From assembly GCA_963817485.1 (NCBI GenBank), contig CAWFOR010000009.1, positions 40,580 through 104,579 on the forward strand: DNA of 64,000 bases. Direction: 5' to 3'. Made by a program: the position numbers and the translations under genes. A model generated the notes under the pieces. It did no database searches and had not been told where the DNA came from. It saw only the letters and a list, made by a program, of their open reading frames with translations. Below, piece by piece: positions 9,897 to 18,859 of the stretch. The number at the start of each line of letters is the position of its first letter. Position 1 is the stretch's first letter. The stretch is from Hyphomicrobium_A sp963817485. GTDB taxonomy: Bacteria; Pseudomonadota; Alphaproteobacteria; Rhizobiales; Hyphomicrobiaceae.

Positions 9897-10907
9897 TCAG
9901 GGAGTGGACTGCGGAGCCGCGTGCGGCGTCTGCTCTGCAGCCTCGCGGGCCTTTTTCTCGCGCTCGAGCTCTTCCTTCGCTTTCGCGGCCGCGGCATCGG
10001 CCTCCTCTTTGGCGGCCTTGAGCTGCGCCAGTTGATCGTTTGCCGCCTTGAGGCCCCGCTCGGCGTCATCCTTTGCCGTCTTGGCAGCGGCCAGCTCGTC
10101 GGCGAGCGCCTTCAACTGACCCTCGGACGTCTTGCGCGCGGTCTGCGCGGCGAGGAGCTGCTCCTGCATCCTCTCCAGCGACTGCTCCGCCGCGGTCTTG
10201 CCCTTCCGCGTCAGCGTCAATTGCGCGCCGACGTCGTCGAGCGCGCGCTCGGTCGCCGTCTGGCCCTTGCGCGACTCCGCCAACTCCGCGCTCACCTTGG
10301 TCAGCGCCGCATCCGCCGCGGCCTTCGCCGCCTCGGCCTCCGTCTCGCGCGCATGCGCCGTCCTGCTCTCCTTCTCGATCGAGGCCCGGACGATGTGCGC
10401 CGTCTTCAAAGCGTGGTGGAGGTGCCTGTTCGCCGTGTGGGTCCAGGCTGCGAGGCCGATGGCCGCAATCGCCAGCGCGACCAGCACGGGGTTGAGACGA
10501 GAGCGCTGCATGGGTGGCTCTCCGTTGCGGAGCTTCAAGGCGCGCTCGACCTGCGCGCGCCAGCGCAGGCGCTCGATGCCGTAGACGGGAAGCGCGTTCG
10601 CGAAGCCGATCAAGCCGCTCGCGGCGGAGGCGGGATCGAACCCGAGGCCGCGGATGGACATCGTCGCAATGCGGCGGCGGCCGGCGAAGCCCGACATCAG
10701 CATCCCGAGCTCGTGGAAGACGTGCTGTGCCTCGTCTAGCGCGGCCCGGCTCTCATCCCGCGCGGCCGCGAGCAGGCCCGCGGAGTCCGTCAGCCGTGCG
10801 CGCACGTCCTCGCGCAACTTGAGGAAGCGGCGCAGCGGGCGGATGCTCGCCGCCACCGCAATCAACGCCAACGCCGCGATTGCAACTCCAGTCCAAACCG
10901 GGATCAT
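9897..10907 (-). CDS. Membrane-anchored coiled-coil protein
   Basis: A 336-residue protein. Residues 5-22 form an N-terminal membrane helix, residues ~25-130 a soluble region (ESRAALDEAQHVFHELGMLM), and ~142-160 a second membrane helix (NPVLVALAIAAIGLAAW). From ~165 to 320 there is a long Ala/Glu/Lys-rich coiled coil with heptad-like repeats (KAKEELEREKKAREAAEQ). The architecture suggests a structural or scaffolding role with the coiled coil in cytosol or periplasm. No named family recognised; composition alone would give false matches to TolA or myosin-like proteins. Confidence 0.65.
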   Translation of the reverse strand: MIPVWTGVAIAALALIAVAASIRPLRRFLKLREDVRARLTDSAGLLAAARDESRAALDEAQHVFHELGMLMSGFAGRRRIATMSIRGLGFDPASAASGLIGFANALPVYGIERLRWRAQVERALKLRNGEPPMQRSRLNPVLVALAIAAIGLAAWTHTANRHLHHALKTAHIVRASIEKESRTAHARETEAEAAKAAADAALTKVSAELAESRKGQTATERALDDVGAQLTLTRKGKTAAEQSLERMQEQLLAAQTARKTSEGQLKALADELAAAKTAKDDAERGLKAANDQLAQLKAAKEEADAAAAKAKEELEREKKAREAAEQTPHAAPQSTP

Positions 10908-11105
10908 GGACCGGCCCCCCTGCCCGCACAGACACTACTCAGATGTTGCCGCGCTCCGGGCCCTCGCCCCGGTGACAGCCGGAGCCGACGACATGCCTGA
11001 CGTTTGCGCCAAACACGTGGCTAGGCCCAGAGACGTTCTGCCTCGGGCATATGCTCAAGTTGTCTGACAGGTGGGGCGGAGCGCGTGACAGCGGCGCGCG
11101 GCCGC

Positions 11106-11808
11106 TCAATCGATCTTCTGATACGTGTTGTCGAGATCGTCCTGCACGATCGATCGCCGCGCCGTGCGCGCCGAGCACCAGGTCGGACGCCGGCACCATG
11201 CTCTCGTAGCGCCAGCCCTTGGGTAGCTTCAGGCGTGCGCCCAAGCCCGGCAGGTCGTCATAGGACAAATTCTTGTCGATCATCTGCGCGTACGCCTGCA
11301 TGGCGTAGCGCGTGCCGTCGGGAGCCACGAGCAGGAACACCGGCTTGCCGGTTTCGAACACGTAGCGCGTGTCGCGGTCGATCGTGCGCTCGCGATAGGG
11401 CTCCGAGCGCATCCCGAACAGGTCCAGGTCGATGGAGGCGCGCTCGGTGAGCTCGAGACCGCCCGCATCGATCTTCTCGCCCGCCGCCGTGTCACCGCCC
11501 GCCACGATCTTGTCCATCACGAAGTGGCGGGGGCCGTTGAGGAGGACCTTGATGGCGCCGAAGCGCTTCTTCATCTCGGCTTCCGTGATCTTGTCCCAGA
11601 CCGCAGCCGGGCAATCGTTGAGGCCGAGCGTGTTGTAGACGGTCGCCACCAGATGGAAGCCCGAGCGCACGACGGGAATGATCTCGCAGTAGCGCGCGTT
11701 GCGCACGCCATCGATCGCATGTTGGGCGGGGTCGATGGTCAGGGCAGCGGCCGAGGCCATGCCGCCGGCTGCGAAGGCCGCGATGGCGAGGCTGCGTAGC
11801 GAGCGCAT
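11106..11808 (-). CDS. Conserved secreted hypothetical protein (frameshifted)
   Basis: About 233 residues when read across a break. Signal peptide MRSLRSLAIAAFAAGGMAS is followed by NARYCEIIPVV, YNTLGLNDCPAAVWDKITEA, the block YAMQAYAQMIDKNLSYDDL and LGARLKLPKGW. Near 11150 an apparent 4-base duplication (ATCGATCG where ATCG fits) shifts the frame. In the other frame the protein ends IVQDDLDNTYQKID, which is the expected C-terminus of this rhizobial family. Without correction the frame runs on to 10939 with unrelated residues. Start at 11808 chosen for GGAGGGA upstream. Function unknown. Confidence 0.65.
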
Positions 11809-12013
11809 GTGGTATCCCTCCGGAAAGGCGGGCACTTGCATACCAAAGAGCCCTTACGGACTGCTTGACCGCAGGCGCGCACTTTGCGGCATGCGGCGCA
11901 GCCCTGGTAACCGGGCCCCATGTGGCCGGCGGTGCGAGTTCGCTTGTATTTCGGGGCGATCGATGCTTCAGAACGCGGCTGTCGTTTCAAACCACCAATC
12001 CGAGGAGACGTTC

Positions 12014-12142
12014 ATGCCCACAATGTCCGACACGCGCCGCAAGAAGATCCAGGCCAAGCAGCGCAAGGCGGAGAACACCCGCAAGCGCGAAGCCAAGATC
12101 GCCAAGCGCGAGCGCAACGCCAAGGCCGGCGCCGCACGGTAA
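12014..12142 (+). CDS. Very basic 42-residue protein
   Basis: MPTMSDTRRKKIQAKQRKAE continues as a Lys/Arg/Ala-rich helix with no hydrophobic core. GAGGAG lies 8-13 bases upstream. Such small basic proteins may bind nucleic acid or ribosomes, but nothing here proves it. The stop is 5 bases before the next gene, so the two are likely co-transcribed. Confidence 0.55.
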   Translation: MPTMSDTRRKKIQAKQRKAENTRKREAKIAKRERNAKAGAAR

Positions 12143-12147
12143 CGCCG

Positions 12148-12600
12148 ATGCGCCGCCGTTCGGTCGCTCCGTTTGCGTTGATGCTCGCCGGCCTGACCGG
12201 ATGCTCGGGGCTAAGCTCTCAGGGCGGAGCCGCGCCGCTGCCGGGCGATGTCCCGGCTCCCGCCGTCGATGCCGCGACGCGTTCGACGCCGGTCGTCCCC
12301 GGCCGGCCCGCGCGCGTCTTCATCTTCGCCGGCTTCGGAACGCGCTGCGAGCAGGTCGCCGCGCCCAAGATCACGATCACCGCGCCGCCGGCGAAGGGCG
12401 ACGTCTCCTTCGTGCCGGGCCAGGAGACGACGATCCAGTATTCCGCGCAGGGGACTTGCGTCGGCCAGAAGGCCACGGGGACCGGCATCTATTACACCGC
12501 GCGGGCTGGGCAGCAGGGAACGGACCGCTTCACGGTCACGGCCGCGCTCGCGAGCGGCGAGGTCGCGACGCGCACGTTCGAGGTGCGCATCGCCGAATAG
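12148..12600 (+). CDS. Putative lipoprotein
   Basis: A 150-residue protein with a lipoprotein signal: MRRRSVAPFALMLAGLTGC, with the lipobox LTGC placing the lipidated Cys at residue 19. The mature part has a low-complexity linker (PAPAVDAATRSTPVVPGRPA) and a beta-rich domain with two Cys (TRCEQV, GTCVGQKATG) likely disulfide-bonded. The closing segment DRFTVTAALASGEVATRTFE looks like an Ig/cadherin-type strand pattern. Outer-membrane or periplasmic anchoring expected. Family not recognised. Confidence 0.65.
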   Translation: MRRRSVAPFALMLAGLTGCSGLSSQGGAAPLPGDVPAPAVDAATRSTPVVPGRPARVFIFAGFGTRCEQVAAPKITITAPPAKGDVSFVPGQETTIQYSAQGTCVGQKATGTGIYYTARAGQQGTDRFTVTAALASGEVATRTFEVRIAE

Positions 12601-12699
12601 CGGCGCGCTTGTCACCATGAGCGGCAGCATGACCCTTCATAGTGGCGTCGCAATTTGCTCATCTGCTCGACGCGCGGATACCCTAGAGGACCGTCGGCA

Positions 12700-13188
12700 A
12701 TGCTGAAGCGAGCGCTCACCGCGTTTCTCCTCGTGCTGGCGCTCGCCGCGGGCCAGGCCGCTCGCCCCGCCGCCGCTGTCGAGAACCTCGTCAGTGTCCC
12801 CAACGACGACCCGGAGATGGCCGCCGCCATCGCCAAGGCGCGCGCGTCCCTCCCCACATTCTGGAAAGATTGGGAGGCGCCCAAGGCCGGCGAGGAGGGC
12901 TTCGCGCTCAAGGTGCGCATCCCCTATGGCGCCAACAACGGAGAGCACTTCTGGCTGGTCGAGATCCAGCGCGCGGGCGGTCGCTACTCGGGCATCATCA
13001 ACAACGAGCCGGTCTACGCCAAGCAGGTCAAGGCGGGGCAGCGCTACGAGTTCGGGGATGCGGAGATTTCCGATTGGCTCTTCATGCGCAACGGCAAGAT
13101 GGTCGGCAACGAGACCATGCGCCCCCTGCTCAAGCAATTGCCGAAAGAAGAGGCCGACGAGTATCGCCGGATGATGGAGACGCCCTGA
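12700..13188 (+). CDS. DUF2314 domain secreted protein
   Basis: A 162-residue protein with a signal peptide (MLKRALTAFLLVLALAAGQA). The mature part carries the DUF2314 pattern: NDDPEMAAAIAKARASLPTF, FALKVRIPYGANNGEHFWL, SGIINNEPVYAKQVKAGQRY and ISDWLFMRNGKMVGNETMRP. This domain is found in the E. coli YegJ group; its function is unknown. Start taken at the methionine that begins the signal peptide; the frame opens at 12655 without a good ribosome site. Complete at normal length. Confidence 0.8.
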   Translation: MLKRALTAFLLVLALAAGQAARPAAAVENLVSVPNDDPEMAAAIAKARASLPTFWKDWEAPKAGEEGFALKVRIPYGANNGEHFWLVEIQRAGGRYSGIINNEPVYAKQVKAGQRYEFGDAEISDWLFMRNGKMVGNETMRPLLKQLPKEEADEYRRMMETP

Positions 13189-13203
13189 TCCGCGCCCTCG
13201 CCG

Positions 13204-13656
13204 CTAGGAACCGGGCCGGCGCGGCACCACCAGCTTCGACGTGAGGATCTGCACGGCCTCGCCGCGCTGGTTGCGGGTCTCGCTCCTGAGGGCGACGATG
13301 CCGCGGTCGGGCTTGCTGCGCGACGGCGTGATCTCCGTCACCTCGCTGAACACCTGCAGCTCGTCGCCCGGCCGCACGGGGCGCGGCCAGGTGATCTCCA
13401 CGCCCGCGCCGACGACACCGCCGGCAATCGGCGCGCCGCCCCCGACGAGCAGCCGCATGGTCAGCGCCGCCGTGTGCCAGCCGCTCGCCGCAAGCCCGCC
13501 GAACATCGACCTCGCGGCGGCCTCCTCGTCGAGGTGAAACGGCTGCGGATCGAACTGCCGCGCGAACGCCTTGATCTCGTCCGTCGTCACGACGTGGCTC
13601 GCGCTCTCGAAGCGCTGGCCGACGTGCAGGTCCTCGAGATAAACGCTCCCCTCCAT
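13204..13656 (-). CDS. MaoC-like hotdog-fold dehydratase
   Basis: A 150-residue single-hotdog protein of the MaoC/R-hydratase family: YLEDLHVGQRFESASHVVT at the start, then FARQFDPQPFHLDEEAAARS, which carries the catalytic Asp and His of enoyl-CoA hydratases. FGGLAASGWHTAALTMRL and WPRPVRPGDELQVFSEV follow. Such enzymes hydrate trans-2-enoyl-CoA or act in related acyl-CoA steps; the substrate is not deducible. The start at 13656 follows a GGAGACC. The gene for a short helical protein ends about 40 bases upstream and may be co-transcribed. Confidence 0.8.
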   Translation of the reverse strand: MEGSVYLEDLHVGQRFESASHVVTTDEIKAFARQFDPQPFHLDEEAAARSMFGGLAASGWHTAALTMRLLVGGGAPIAGGVVGAGVEITWPRPVRPGDELQVFSEVTEITPSRSKPDRGIVALRSETRNQRGEAVQILTSKLVVPRRPGS

Positions 13657-13697
13657 CGGCACGGTCTCCACGCGCGGGGTCGCGGCTCGATTGCGCG

Positions 13698-13991
13698 TCA
13701 GATCGGCAGCACGGAGCGGAGCTGCTGCTCGAACTGCTTTATCCCCTGCAGCGCGCGCGCCTTCATGACGGGATCGAGCGGGCTCGCCACCTCGGGCTTG
13801 AAGCCCTCGACCGCCTTCTGCGCGTTGGTGACGATCTTGGTCGCCGCACCCTGCGGGTTGAGCTCGCGCAGCGTCATGGCCTGCAGGAGCTGGGTGAGGA
13901 TCACGCCGGTGGCGAGGATGAGGCCGTTGAGCTCGGCATTCTCGCGCTCGAGACGCTCGATGGCAGCGTGGACGTCTTTGGGGTCGGACAT
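13698..13991 (-). CDS. Short helical hypothetical protein
   Basis: A 97-residue, probably all-helical cytosolic protein. The N-terminal 25 residues (HAAIERLERENAELNGLI) look like a short coiled coil; the remainder (GFKPEVASPLDPVMKARALQ) is amphipathic. Preceded by GGAGGC. It lies just upstream of the MaoC-like gene in the same direction. Family not recognised. Confidence 0.6.
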   Translation of the reverse strand: MSDPKDVHAAIERLERENAELNGLILATGVILTQLLQAMTLRELNPQGAATKIVTNAQKAVEGFKPEVASPLDPVMKARALQGIKQFEQQLRSVLPI

Positions 13992-14225
13992 GGGGGAGGC
14001 CTCCGTGGGGACTTGATGTCACGGGTATCTAGCAAGGGAGCGCGGCCGCCGCAGTGGCGAAATTTGCGGTTGATGGTCGCTGCGGCTACGGCAAGACCGC
14101 ATCCACGGGACGCCTGGCGGCTTGGCCAAGGTGTTTCCCCCGCCGCGGGTTGACCGCAGTCGCGGATTACCCCAGATGCAAGCGTCGACGCGCGCAGCTC
14201 GTCTCCGCCACCGTGAAAGGGATCG

Positions 14226-15260
14226 ATGCCAGCCTTCGCCCAAGTCAACAGGATCGTCGCCTTCCTCCGGTCGGAGAACCCGACGCAAGACATTTCCGTC
14301 AATCCCGTCGTCGCACATCCCCACAACACCAGCCGGATGGTCCCGGAGCGGTTGCCGCCGGCCAAGCTCAAAGAGCTGTCCGTGCTTCAGCCGGCCAAGG
14401 CGCTCATCGCCACCGCCGAGGAGTGGGCGGGGATCGCCGCGGCGATCGCGCTCTGCTCCTTCTATTGGCACCCCGTCTTGTATCTGCTCGCGGTGCTGTT
14501 CATCGGCGCACGCCAGCACGCGCTCCTGATACTCGGACACGACGCTTCGCATTATCGCTACCTGCGCACGCGCTGGCAGAACGATCTCTTCGCCAACCTC
14601 TTTTTGATGTGGCCGACGTTCGCGTCGGTGGAGGGCTTCCGCAAGTTTCACGGAACGCATCACCAGTATACGAACCTCGCAAGCGACGGGAACCGCCAGC
14701 TCTGGCACACCCACAACGCCGAGGGAGAGCTGGAGCCCGAGTGGGTCTTCCCCAAGACGCGGGCCGGGCTCGCGCTGATGATTGCGCGCCGCGCCGCATT
14801 CGTCACGGGGATCTCGTGGATCGTCCGCGGCCTCGTCGGCTCCACGTTGATCCCGTCGCCGCGCTGGATGATCGCCGCGCGGCTGGCGTTCTACGTGTCG
14901 GTCGGCTGCCTCTTGACCGTCTTCGGGGCCTGGACCGCTCTCGTCTGGTATTGGCTCGTGCCGTTTTGCACGTCGCATATCGCATTCCAGTACGCGCGCC
15001 TGATCTGCGAGCACAGCGCCGTCGAAAGCGACGAAGCCGAGTACGCCATCACGCGCAGCACCGTCCCGACCTGGCTCGAGTCGGTCTTCATCCTGCCGCG
15101 CAACGTCGGCTTTCACCTCGAGCATCATTGGTACCCGAGCGTTCCGTTCTATCGGCTGCCGGAGCTGCACCAGCTCCTGATGGCGCGCGACGGTTTCAAG
15201 GCGCATGCCGTGGTCCGGCGCTCCGTCGTCACCTCGCTTGGCGAGTGCATCAAGCCGTAG
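14226..15260 (+). CDS. Fatty acid desaturase family protein
   Basis: A 344-residue membrane di-iron desaturase. The three histidine boxes are present: HDASHY, HGTHHQ, and HLEHHWYP near the C-terminus. These bind the two irons in enzymes that insert double bonds or hydroxylate acyl chains or carotenoids. Four hydrophobic helices flank them (CSFYWHPVLYLLAVLFIGA and others). GAFQYARLICEHSAVE-like spacing before the third box fits the broad DesA/CrtR-b-like family; substrate unknown. An A/G-rich CCGTGAAAGGG precedes the ATG. Monocistronic. A long frame on the opposite strand is a shadow. Confidence 0.82.
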   Translation: MPAFAQVNRIVAFLRSENPTQDISVNPVVAHPHNTSRMVPERLPPAKLKELSVLQPAKALIATAEEWAGIAAAIALCSFYWHPVLYLLAVLFIGARQHALLILGHDASHYRYLRTRWQNDLFANLFLMWPTFASVEGFRKFHGTHHQYTNLASDGNRQLWHTHNAEGELEPEWVFPKTRAGLALMIARRAAFVTGISWIVRGLVGSTLIPSPRWMIAARLAFYVSVGCLLTVFGAWTALVWYWLVPFCTSHIAFQYARLICEHSAVESDEAEYAITRSTVPTWLESVFILPRNVGFHLEHHWYPSVPFYRLPELHQLLMARDGFKAHAVVRRSVVTSLGECIKP

Positions 15261-15563
15261 GCGGGTTGGGCCGGGCAGTGCGTGGGCGGGTGGTGATGGA
15301 ACTTGGCGAGGACGCTAGGCCCGAGCAGCCGCTGCCAATCTGCAAGTCTGGGCGCCTGGGCTAGTGGTAGCCCCCGGGATCAGCTCAGATCATCTAAACT
15401 TGGATGAAGAGAGATCAACCTTCTCTAAGACTGAGGTGCAATGCTTTCCTTGCCAGGCGAGAAACCCTGCGTCGCGGTGCCTACCAACCGCGTAAGTTTG
15501 CCGATTGAGCGCGCCCATATCCCGCAGCGTTCGCTGAGGTCAGCCTTAAAGAGGAGATGCACC
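15261..15563. other. Gene-free stretch
   Basis: About 300 bases. The right half is less GC-rich and probably holds the promoter of the small secreted gene at 15564. No supported gene or RNA. Confidence 0.45.
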
Positions 15564-15714
15564 ATGAAGCCGGTTCTTATGCTTGCCTTCCTTCTAACCG
15601 TCCCGGTTGCTTATGCCGCCAACGCAAAGCCGACCGAGGTCGGATGCAACGAGTTCTTGCGCCCGGTCCTATCAAGAGACGATGGTCCATCAGCAAGAGC
15701 TCAAGGGCAAGTAA
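15564..15714 (+). CDS. Small secreted protein, probable frameshift
   Basis: A signal peptide MKPVLMLAFLLTVPVAYA with AGAGGAG upstream is clear. The mature part begins ANAKPTEVGCNEF. One frame over, the sequence then reads RSYQETMVHQQELKGK and stops, which looks like a genuine protein end. In the uncorrected frame translation runs to 15752 as low-complexity residues. I infer one extra base near 15655. If so, the protein has about 49 residues. Family unknown. Confidence 0.45.
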
Positions 15715-15752
15715 CTCGCCGCCCAACTCAGCTCGCCTGCGCGCGAGACTAG

Positions 15753-16231
15753 GCGACAGACCTGTCGATGGCGTTCTGCCGGCATCCTCTTAGGGGATGC
15801 TGGCAGTTGCCGCGCCACAGCGTCGGCCCTTTGCCTCAGGTGACGTCCGGCAGACGCCTCCCTCTGAAAAATATCCCCGCCCCTCTCCCCTCCCGCATAC
15901 TTCCCCCATCCCGCCCCGCACAAAGGGGTCGATCTCGAGGCGTCCTGCATCGAGGGCGGGCTGCAGGTCGGGTACTTGGGCCGTGACGCGCGGCGCGACT
16001 ATCCGAGGCTCGCCGCACCCGCCCGGTGAAAGTCCGGGTGCGGGATTCCGCTGAAATGCTGCGGGTAGGCCGAAAAATCCTGCGCGGGGCGGCGACGGAG
16101 CCGCTCTTCTCAACTATCAAAGCTCGCGGCACTTCTCCGCCCCGCAGCCCCTGTTCCCCAAAGCCTCGGAGCGAAATCTCGCGGGACACGCAAGCGCGCG
16201 TCTGCCCCGACGAAGGAGTGAGCACGAGACC
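15753..16231. other. Gene-free GC-rich stretch with a hairpin
   Basis: About 480 bases without a convincing gene. CGCACCCG and CGGGTGCG (around 16013-16044) can form a perfect 8-bp stem. Open frames on both strands are low-complexity and have no ribosome sites. It could hold a structured RNA, but nothing identifies one. Confidence 0.4.
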
Positions 16232-16420
16232 ATGGCGCCGATGAGCGACGAGCAGTTCCGCAATGCCAGCACAAAGTTGCGCGATCGCCTGCTGCGGCTC
16301 AAGTTGAAGAAGCTGCGCGAGATAAACGACAAGTATTTTGCACGTCCGCGCACGCGCCGGCTCGGCAAGGAGACGCGCGCTCACGGCGCAGCAAAACGCC
16401 CGCCCGCGACGCGACGGTGA
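16232..16420 (+). CDS. Small basic hypothetical protein
   Basis: A 62-residue frame: MAPMSDEQFRNASTKLRDRL, then LLRLKLKKLREINDKYFARP and a basic tail. The N-terminal 45 residues look like a real amphipathic helix. GAAGGAG lies 15 bases upstream, a little far. A strong hairpin follows at 16478. Plausible, not certain. Confidence 0.4.
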   Translation: MAPMSDEQFRNASTKLRDRLLRLKLKKLREINDKYFARPRTRRLGKETRAHGAAKRPPATRR

Positions 16421-16477
16421 TGCCGAGAAGCCGAACAGCTCCGATCCGTCGCCCTCGCGCTGACGCGAAATACGAAA

Positions 16478-16503
16478 ACGCCCGCTGGCTGAGCAGCGGG
16501 CGT
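16478..16503. terminator. Bidirectional hairpin terminator
   Basis: ACGCCCGCTG (16478-16487) pairs perfectly with CAGCGGGCGT (16494-16503) around GCTGAG. Read on the minus strand it is followed by TTTT, so it best serves the gene at 16539-17057. It also separates that gene from the converging one at 16232. Confidence 0.7.
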
Positions 16504-16538
16504 CTTCCGTTCTGAGGTTGGGGCCGCGAGCGGGAGGC

Positions 16539-17057
16539 TTACTCGCAGGGCACCGAAAGGGTGATGCCGACCGAGGGGAAGAACTTCTTGCAGTCGACCG
16601 GCTTGGCGGACGCCTCTTTCGTCGCCGCGGCAACCGGGGTCTTCGCAGGCGCAGCCTCCTCGGTGGAAGCAACCGAGATCGAGGAGTTCTCGCTGCGGGC
16701 CGTCTTGGCGTCGACCTTAGGCTCATCCTTGGCCTGCTCGGTCACGGGCGTCACGGCGACGCTGGCGACGGAGGAATTCTCGCTCTTCGCCCGCTTCGCG
16801 ACCGGCTCCGCCTCGGCGGTGTCGACCTGCTGCTTGACGACGGGCTCGCTTCTGACGATGCGCTTCTTGGCCGGAGCGCGCTCGCGCTCTGCGACGTAGG
16901 ACCGCTCTCTCGCGTACGAGCGCGGCGCGTCCGACGTCTGCGAACCGCGCACGACCTCGGGGACGTATTCGCAGGAGATGCAGGCTTCGGCAGCCGAGGC
17001 GAAAAGCGCCGGGGCGGCGAGAAGAGCGGCGGCGAGGGCGAGAAATTTGCGGGTCAC
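16539..17057 (-). CDS. Secreted low-complexity hypothetical protein
   Basis: About 172 residues. The signal peptide TRKFLALAAALLAAPALFAS is followed by EACISCEYVPEVVRGSQ, a basic stretch (SYVAERERAPAKKRIVRSEP) and two near-copies of a motif, KSENSSVASV and RSENSSISVAST. It ends DCKKFFPSVGITLSVPCE; the four Cys could form disulfides. I prefer the GTG at 17057 because GGAG lies 6 bases before it; an ATG sits 12 bases further up. Family unknown; the central part looks disordered. Confidence 0.55.
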   Translation of the reverse strand: MTRKFLALAAALLAAPALFASAAEACISCEYVPEVVRGSQTSDAPRSYARERSYVAERERAPAKKRIVRSEPVVKQQVDTAEAEPVAKRAKSENSSVASVAVTPVTEQAKDEPKVDAKTARSENSSISVASTEEAAPAKTPVAAATKEASAKPVDCKKFFPSVGITLSVPCE

Positions 17058-17194
17058 GGGTGGCTCCATCGATTGGCGGTGCGTCTGTTCTGGAGCCGAT
17101 AATGCGATGGAGGGCGCAGACGCGCTGTTCCCGCTGGAACACGGCTTTTTATACGCAATATCAGGCATTTGGCCCCCGCGGAGCGGTACAGGCG

Positions 17195-17887
17195 CTATTC
17201 GCGCTCGCGCTCGTAGGTGAAGGTCTTGCCGTCGAGCTCCCGGATCGCGGGGTTGGCGTAGGTCATCACCAGGCTATCGGGGCCCTCACGCCGCAGGCGC
17301 GTTCCGGCAAACCTCTTGGCTCCAAGGTCGCCCGGGTCGAGCTCGAACACGTAGCCCTTGTCGGCTCCCGCGGGGCTGGGAACCTTGAGCGCCTGGTAGG
17401 CGAGGCCGAACATCTCGAGGCCCAGCGCAACCTCCGTCGGCGCGCTCGCGCAGTCGACCTTGTAGCCACCGGCCCCGGTCACGCCCACCTCGACGGCACG
17501 GCCGTCGCAGGTTGCGCGCACGTTGATGCCGTTGATCCTGTTGCCCGCCGTGTTGACGACGGCAATGTCGAAGCCATCGCCCTCTACCGGCTCGAAGCGC
17601 TTGAAAGTGAATGTCGGCGCCTTGTCGTAGGGAGGGCTGTCGAGCACCACGTCGGCGCCGTCGGCTTTCCAATGGCCCTTTGAATTCTCGTCATAGGCGC
17701 CGTAGGCGAGGAAGTATTCGAACGTGGAGTCCTCGGCGAGCCGGAGGCAGGAGCCGACCTCGTGAACTCCCCGCAGGCAGTAGGTTCCTTCCGGGCCTGC
17801 CGCTGTCTGCGCGTATGCCATGGCAGCGGGCCAGCCCATAAGCACGATAGCTATCAGGAGCGTGCGCGTTGAATGGTGTCCGGTCAT
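17195..17887 (-). CDS. Secreted hypothetical protein
   Basis: A 230-residue protein with a signal peptide (LLIAIVLMGWPAAMAYAQT). The mature part looks beta-rich, with GTYCLRGVHEVGSCLRLAED, FEYFLAYGAYDENSKGHWKA and a later Cys pair. This resembles lipocalin-like or META-type secreted domains where a strand pair ends in GHWKADG, but I do not assign a family. The start follows AGGGGGAC. Probably periplasmic. Confidence 0.65.
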   Translation of the reverse strand: MTGHHSTRTLLIAIVLMGWPAAMAYAQTAAGPEGTYCLRGVHEVGSCLRLAEDSTFEYFLAYGAYDENSKGHWKADGADVVLDSPPYDKAPTFTFKRFEPVEGDGFDIAVVNTAGNRINGINVRATCDGRAVEVGVTGAGGYKVDCASAPTEVALGLEMFGLAYQALKVPSPAGADKGYVFELDPGDLGAKRFAGTRLRREGPDSLVMTYANPAIRELDGKTFTYERERE

Positions 17888-17960
17888 CGTCCCCCTATGC
17901 TTTCGCGCTGGCATAATGAAGAACAATGACAGCATTGGCTGCCGCATTGAAGGTGCCCAA

Positions 17961-18272
17961 ATGAGGGACACGCCGAGCCAGCGCCAGTTTATCCGCGCAT
18001 TGTCAATGCATGGCGGCGAATGCCCCACGGCGTGGGGTTCGTGGTATAGGTTAGAGATGCGCTATCACAAGGCCGCCAAGATATCGAAGCCGGAAGCCGA
18101 CTACATCATCGGCAGCGGCAGCGCGTCGCTCACCGACACCGTCGTCCTCCAGCACCAGGACAGTTGGTATGATGTGCGCAGAATGACGGCGGCCGAGATC
18201 GACGCCTTCGTCTCGGATCTGGCGCGGGCCGAGCACGCGGCCGAAAAGGCTGACGAGTATCCGCCGCACTGA
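17961..18272 (+). CDS. Short hypothetical protein
   Basis: A 103-residue cytosolic protein: MRDTPSQRQFIRALSMHGGE, then SWYRLEMRYHKAAKISKPEA and SLTDTVVLQHQDSWYDVRRM. The start is chosen for GAAGGTG 6-7 bases upstream; the frame is open to 17820 without a better site. It is divergent from the secreted protein at 17195. Family not recognised. Confidence 0.5.
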   Translation: MRDTPSQRQFIRALSMHGGECPTAWGSWYRLEMRYHKAAKISKPEADYIIGSGSASLTDTVVLQHQDSWYDVRRMTAAEIDAFVSDLARAEHAAEKADEYPPH

Positions 18273-18340
18273 GAGCGCGCTTCCGGCCTTCGCGGACGGG
18301 AGTCGAGATGGTCGAGATGTAGATCGGGGCGGTAGCCGGA

Positions 18341-18544
18341 TCAGAGGGACGAGGTGTGCCGCAGCTCGCTCTCTTTGACGATCCGCTCGAACGCCTCGGC
18401 AATCGTCTTGATGCGATAGCAGCGCTCTCCGACCTCGTGCGGCACCAGGCGCAGGATCTTGTAGGCACGCGCAGATGCGCCAACACCCCGCTTGGAGGGC
18501 ACGAAATCGACCATCTGGCCGACCTTGAACTTATAGCTGGACAT
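18341..18544 (-). CDS. Small conserved rhizobial-type protein
   Basis: A 67-residue protein beginning MSSYKFKVGQMVDFVPSKRG and ending RIVKESELRHTSSL. This pattern (SYKFKVGQ.V.Y/F.PS, then YRI and ER.V.ESEL) is common as a small uncharacterised protein in Bradyrhizobium and relatives. The fold looks like a small SH3-like beta barrel. It converges with the gene at 17961. Confidence 0.6.
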   Translation of the reverse strand: MSSYKFKVGQMVDFVPSKRGVGASARAYKILRLVPHEVGERCYRIKTIAEAFERIVKESELRHTSSL

Positions 18545-18562
18545 ACGGTCTTTTACACGCAA

Positions 18563-18859
18563 ATTGCGGCTTTAATGTGTCCGGCCATATGATTGGAGAA
18601 TATTGGGCGTATCTTATTGTCGGCAGAGAACCTTGTATTACTTGCATCGCTGCAATTAATACTCAACCGTCTCAAGCATAAGCCCGTTGTATCTCTATTT
18701 ATGCCATATATTTACTGAAGCAATAAACCAGGGCGGCAGGGACAACGGGGCGCAAATTGATGCACCCCCTGGCAGCGGCGATGCCATCCACGACATTTCG
18801 CTCTCAGACAGCCCGGCGGAGATAGCCGAGCGGCACCCGGCAACGCAAAGGACCTCACC
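18563..18859. other. AT-richer gene-free stretch
   Basis: About 300 bases, with the middle much richer in A/T than the surroundings (for example AATTAATACTC and TATATTTACTG). It probably contains the promoter of the aldo/keto reductase. No gene seen. Confidence 0.4.

Noticed and set aside
14019..15206. Long open frame (about 395 codons) on the minus strand opposite the desaturase
   Set aside because: It mirrors the desaturase codons, is charged and low-complexity without any domain, and the plus strand has all three histidine boxes.
15797..16060. Cobalamin or other riboswitch in the gene-free stretch
   Set aside because: A hairpin CGCACCCG/CGGGTGCG is present, but no B12-box or other riboswitch core was found, and no transport or cofactor gene follows.
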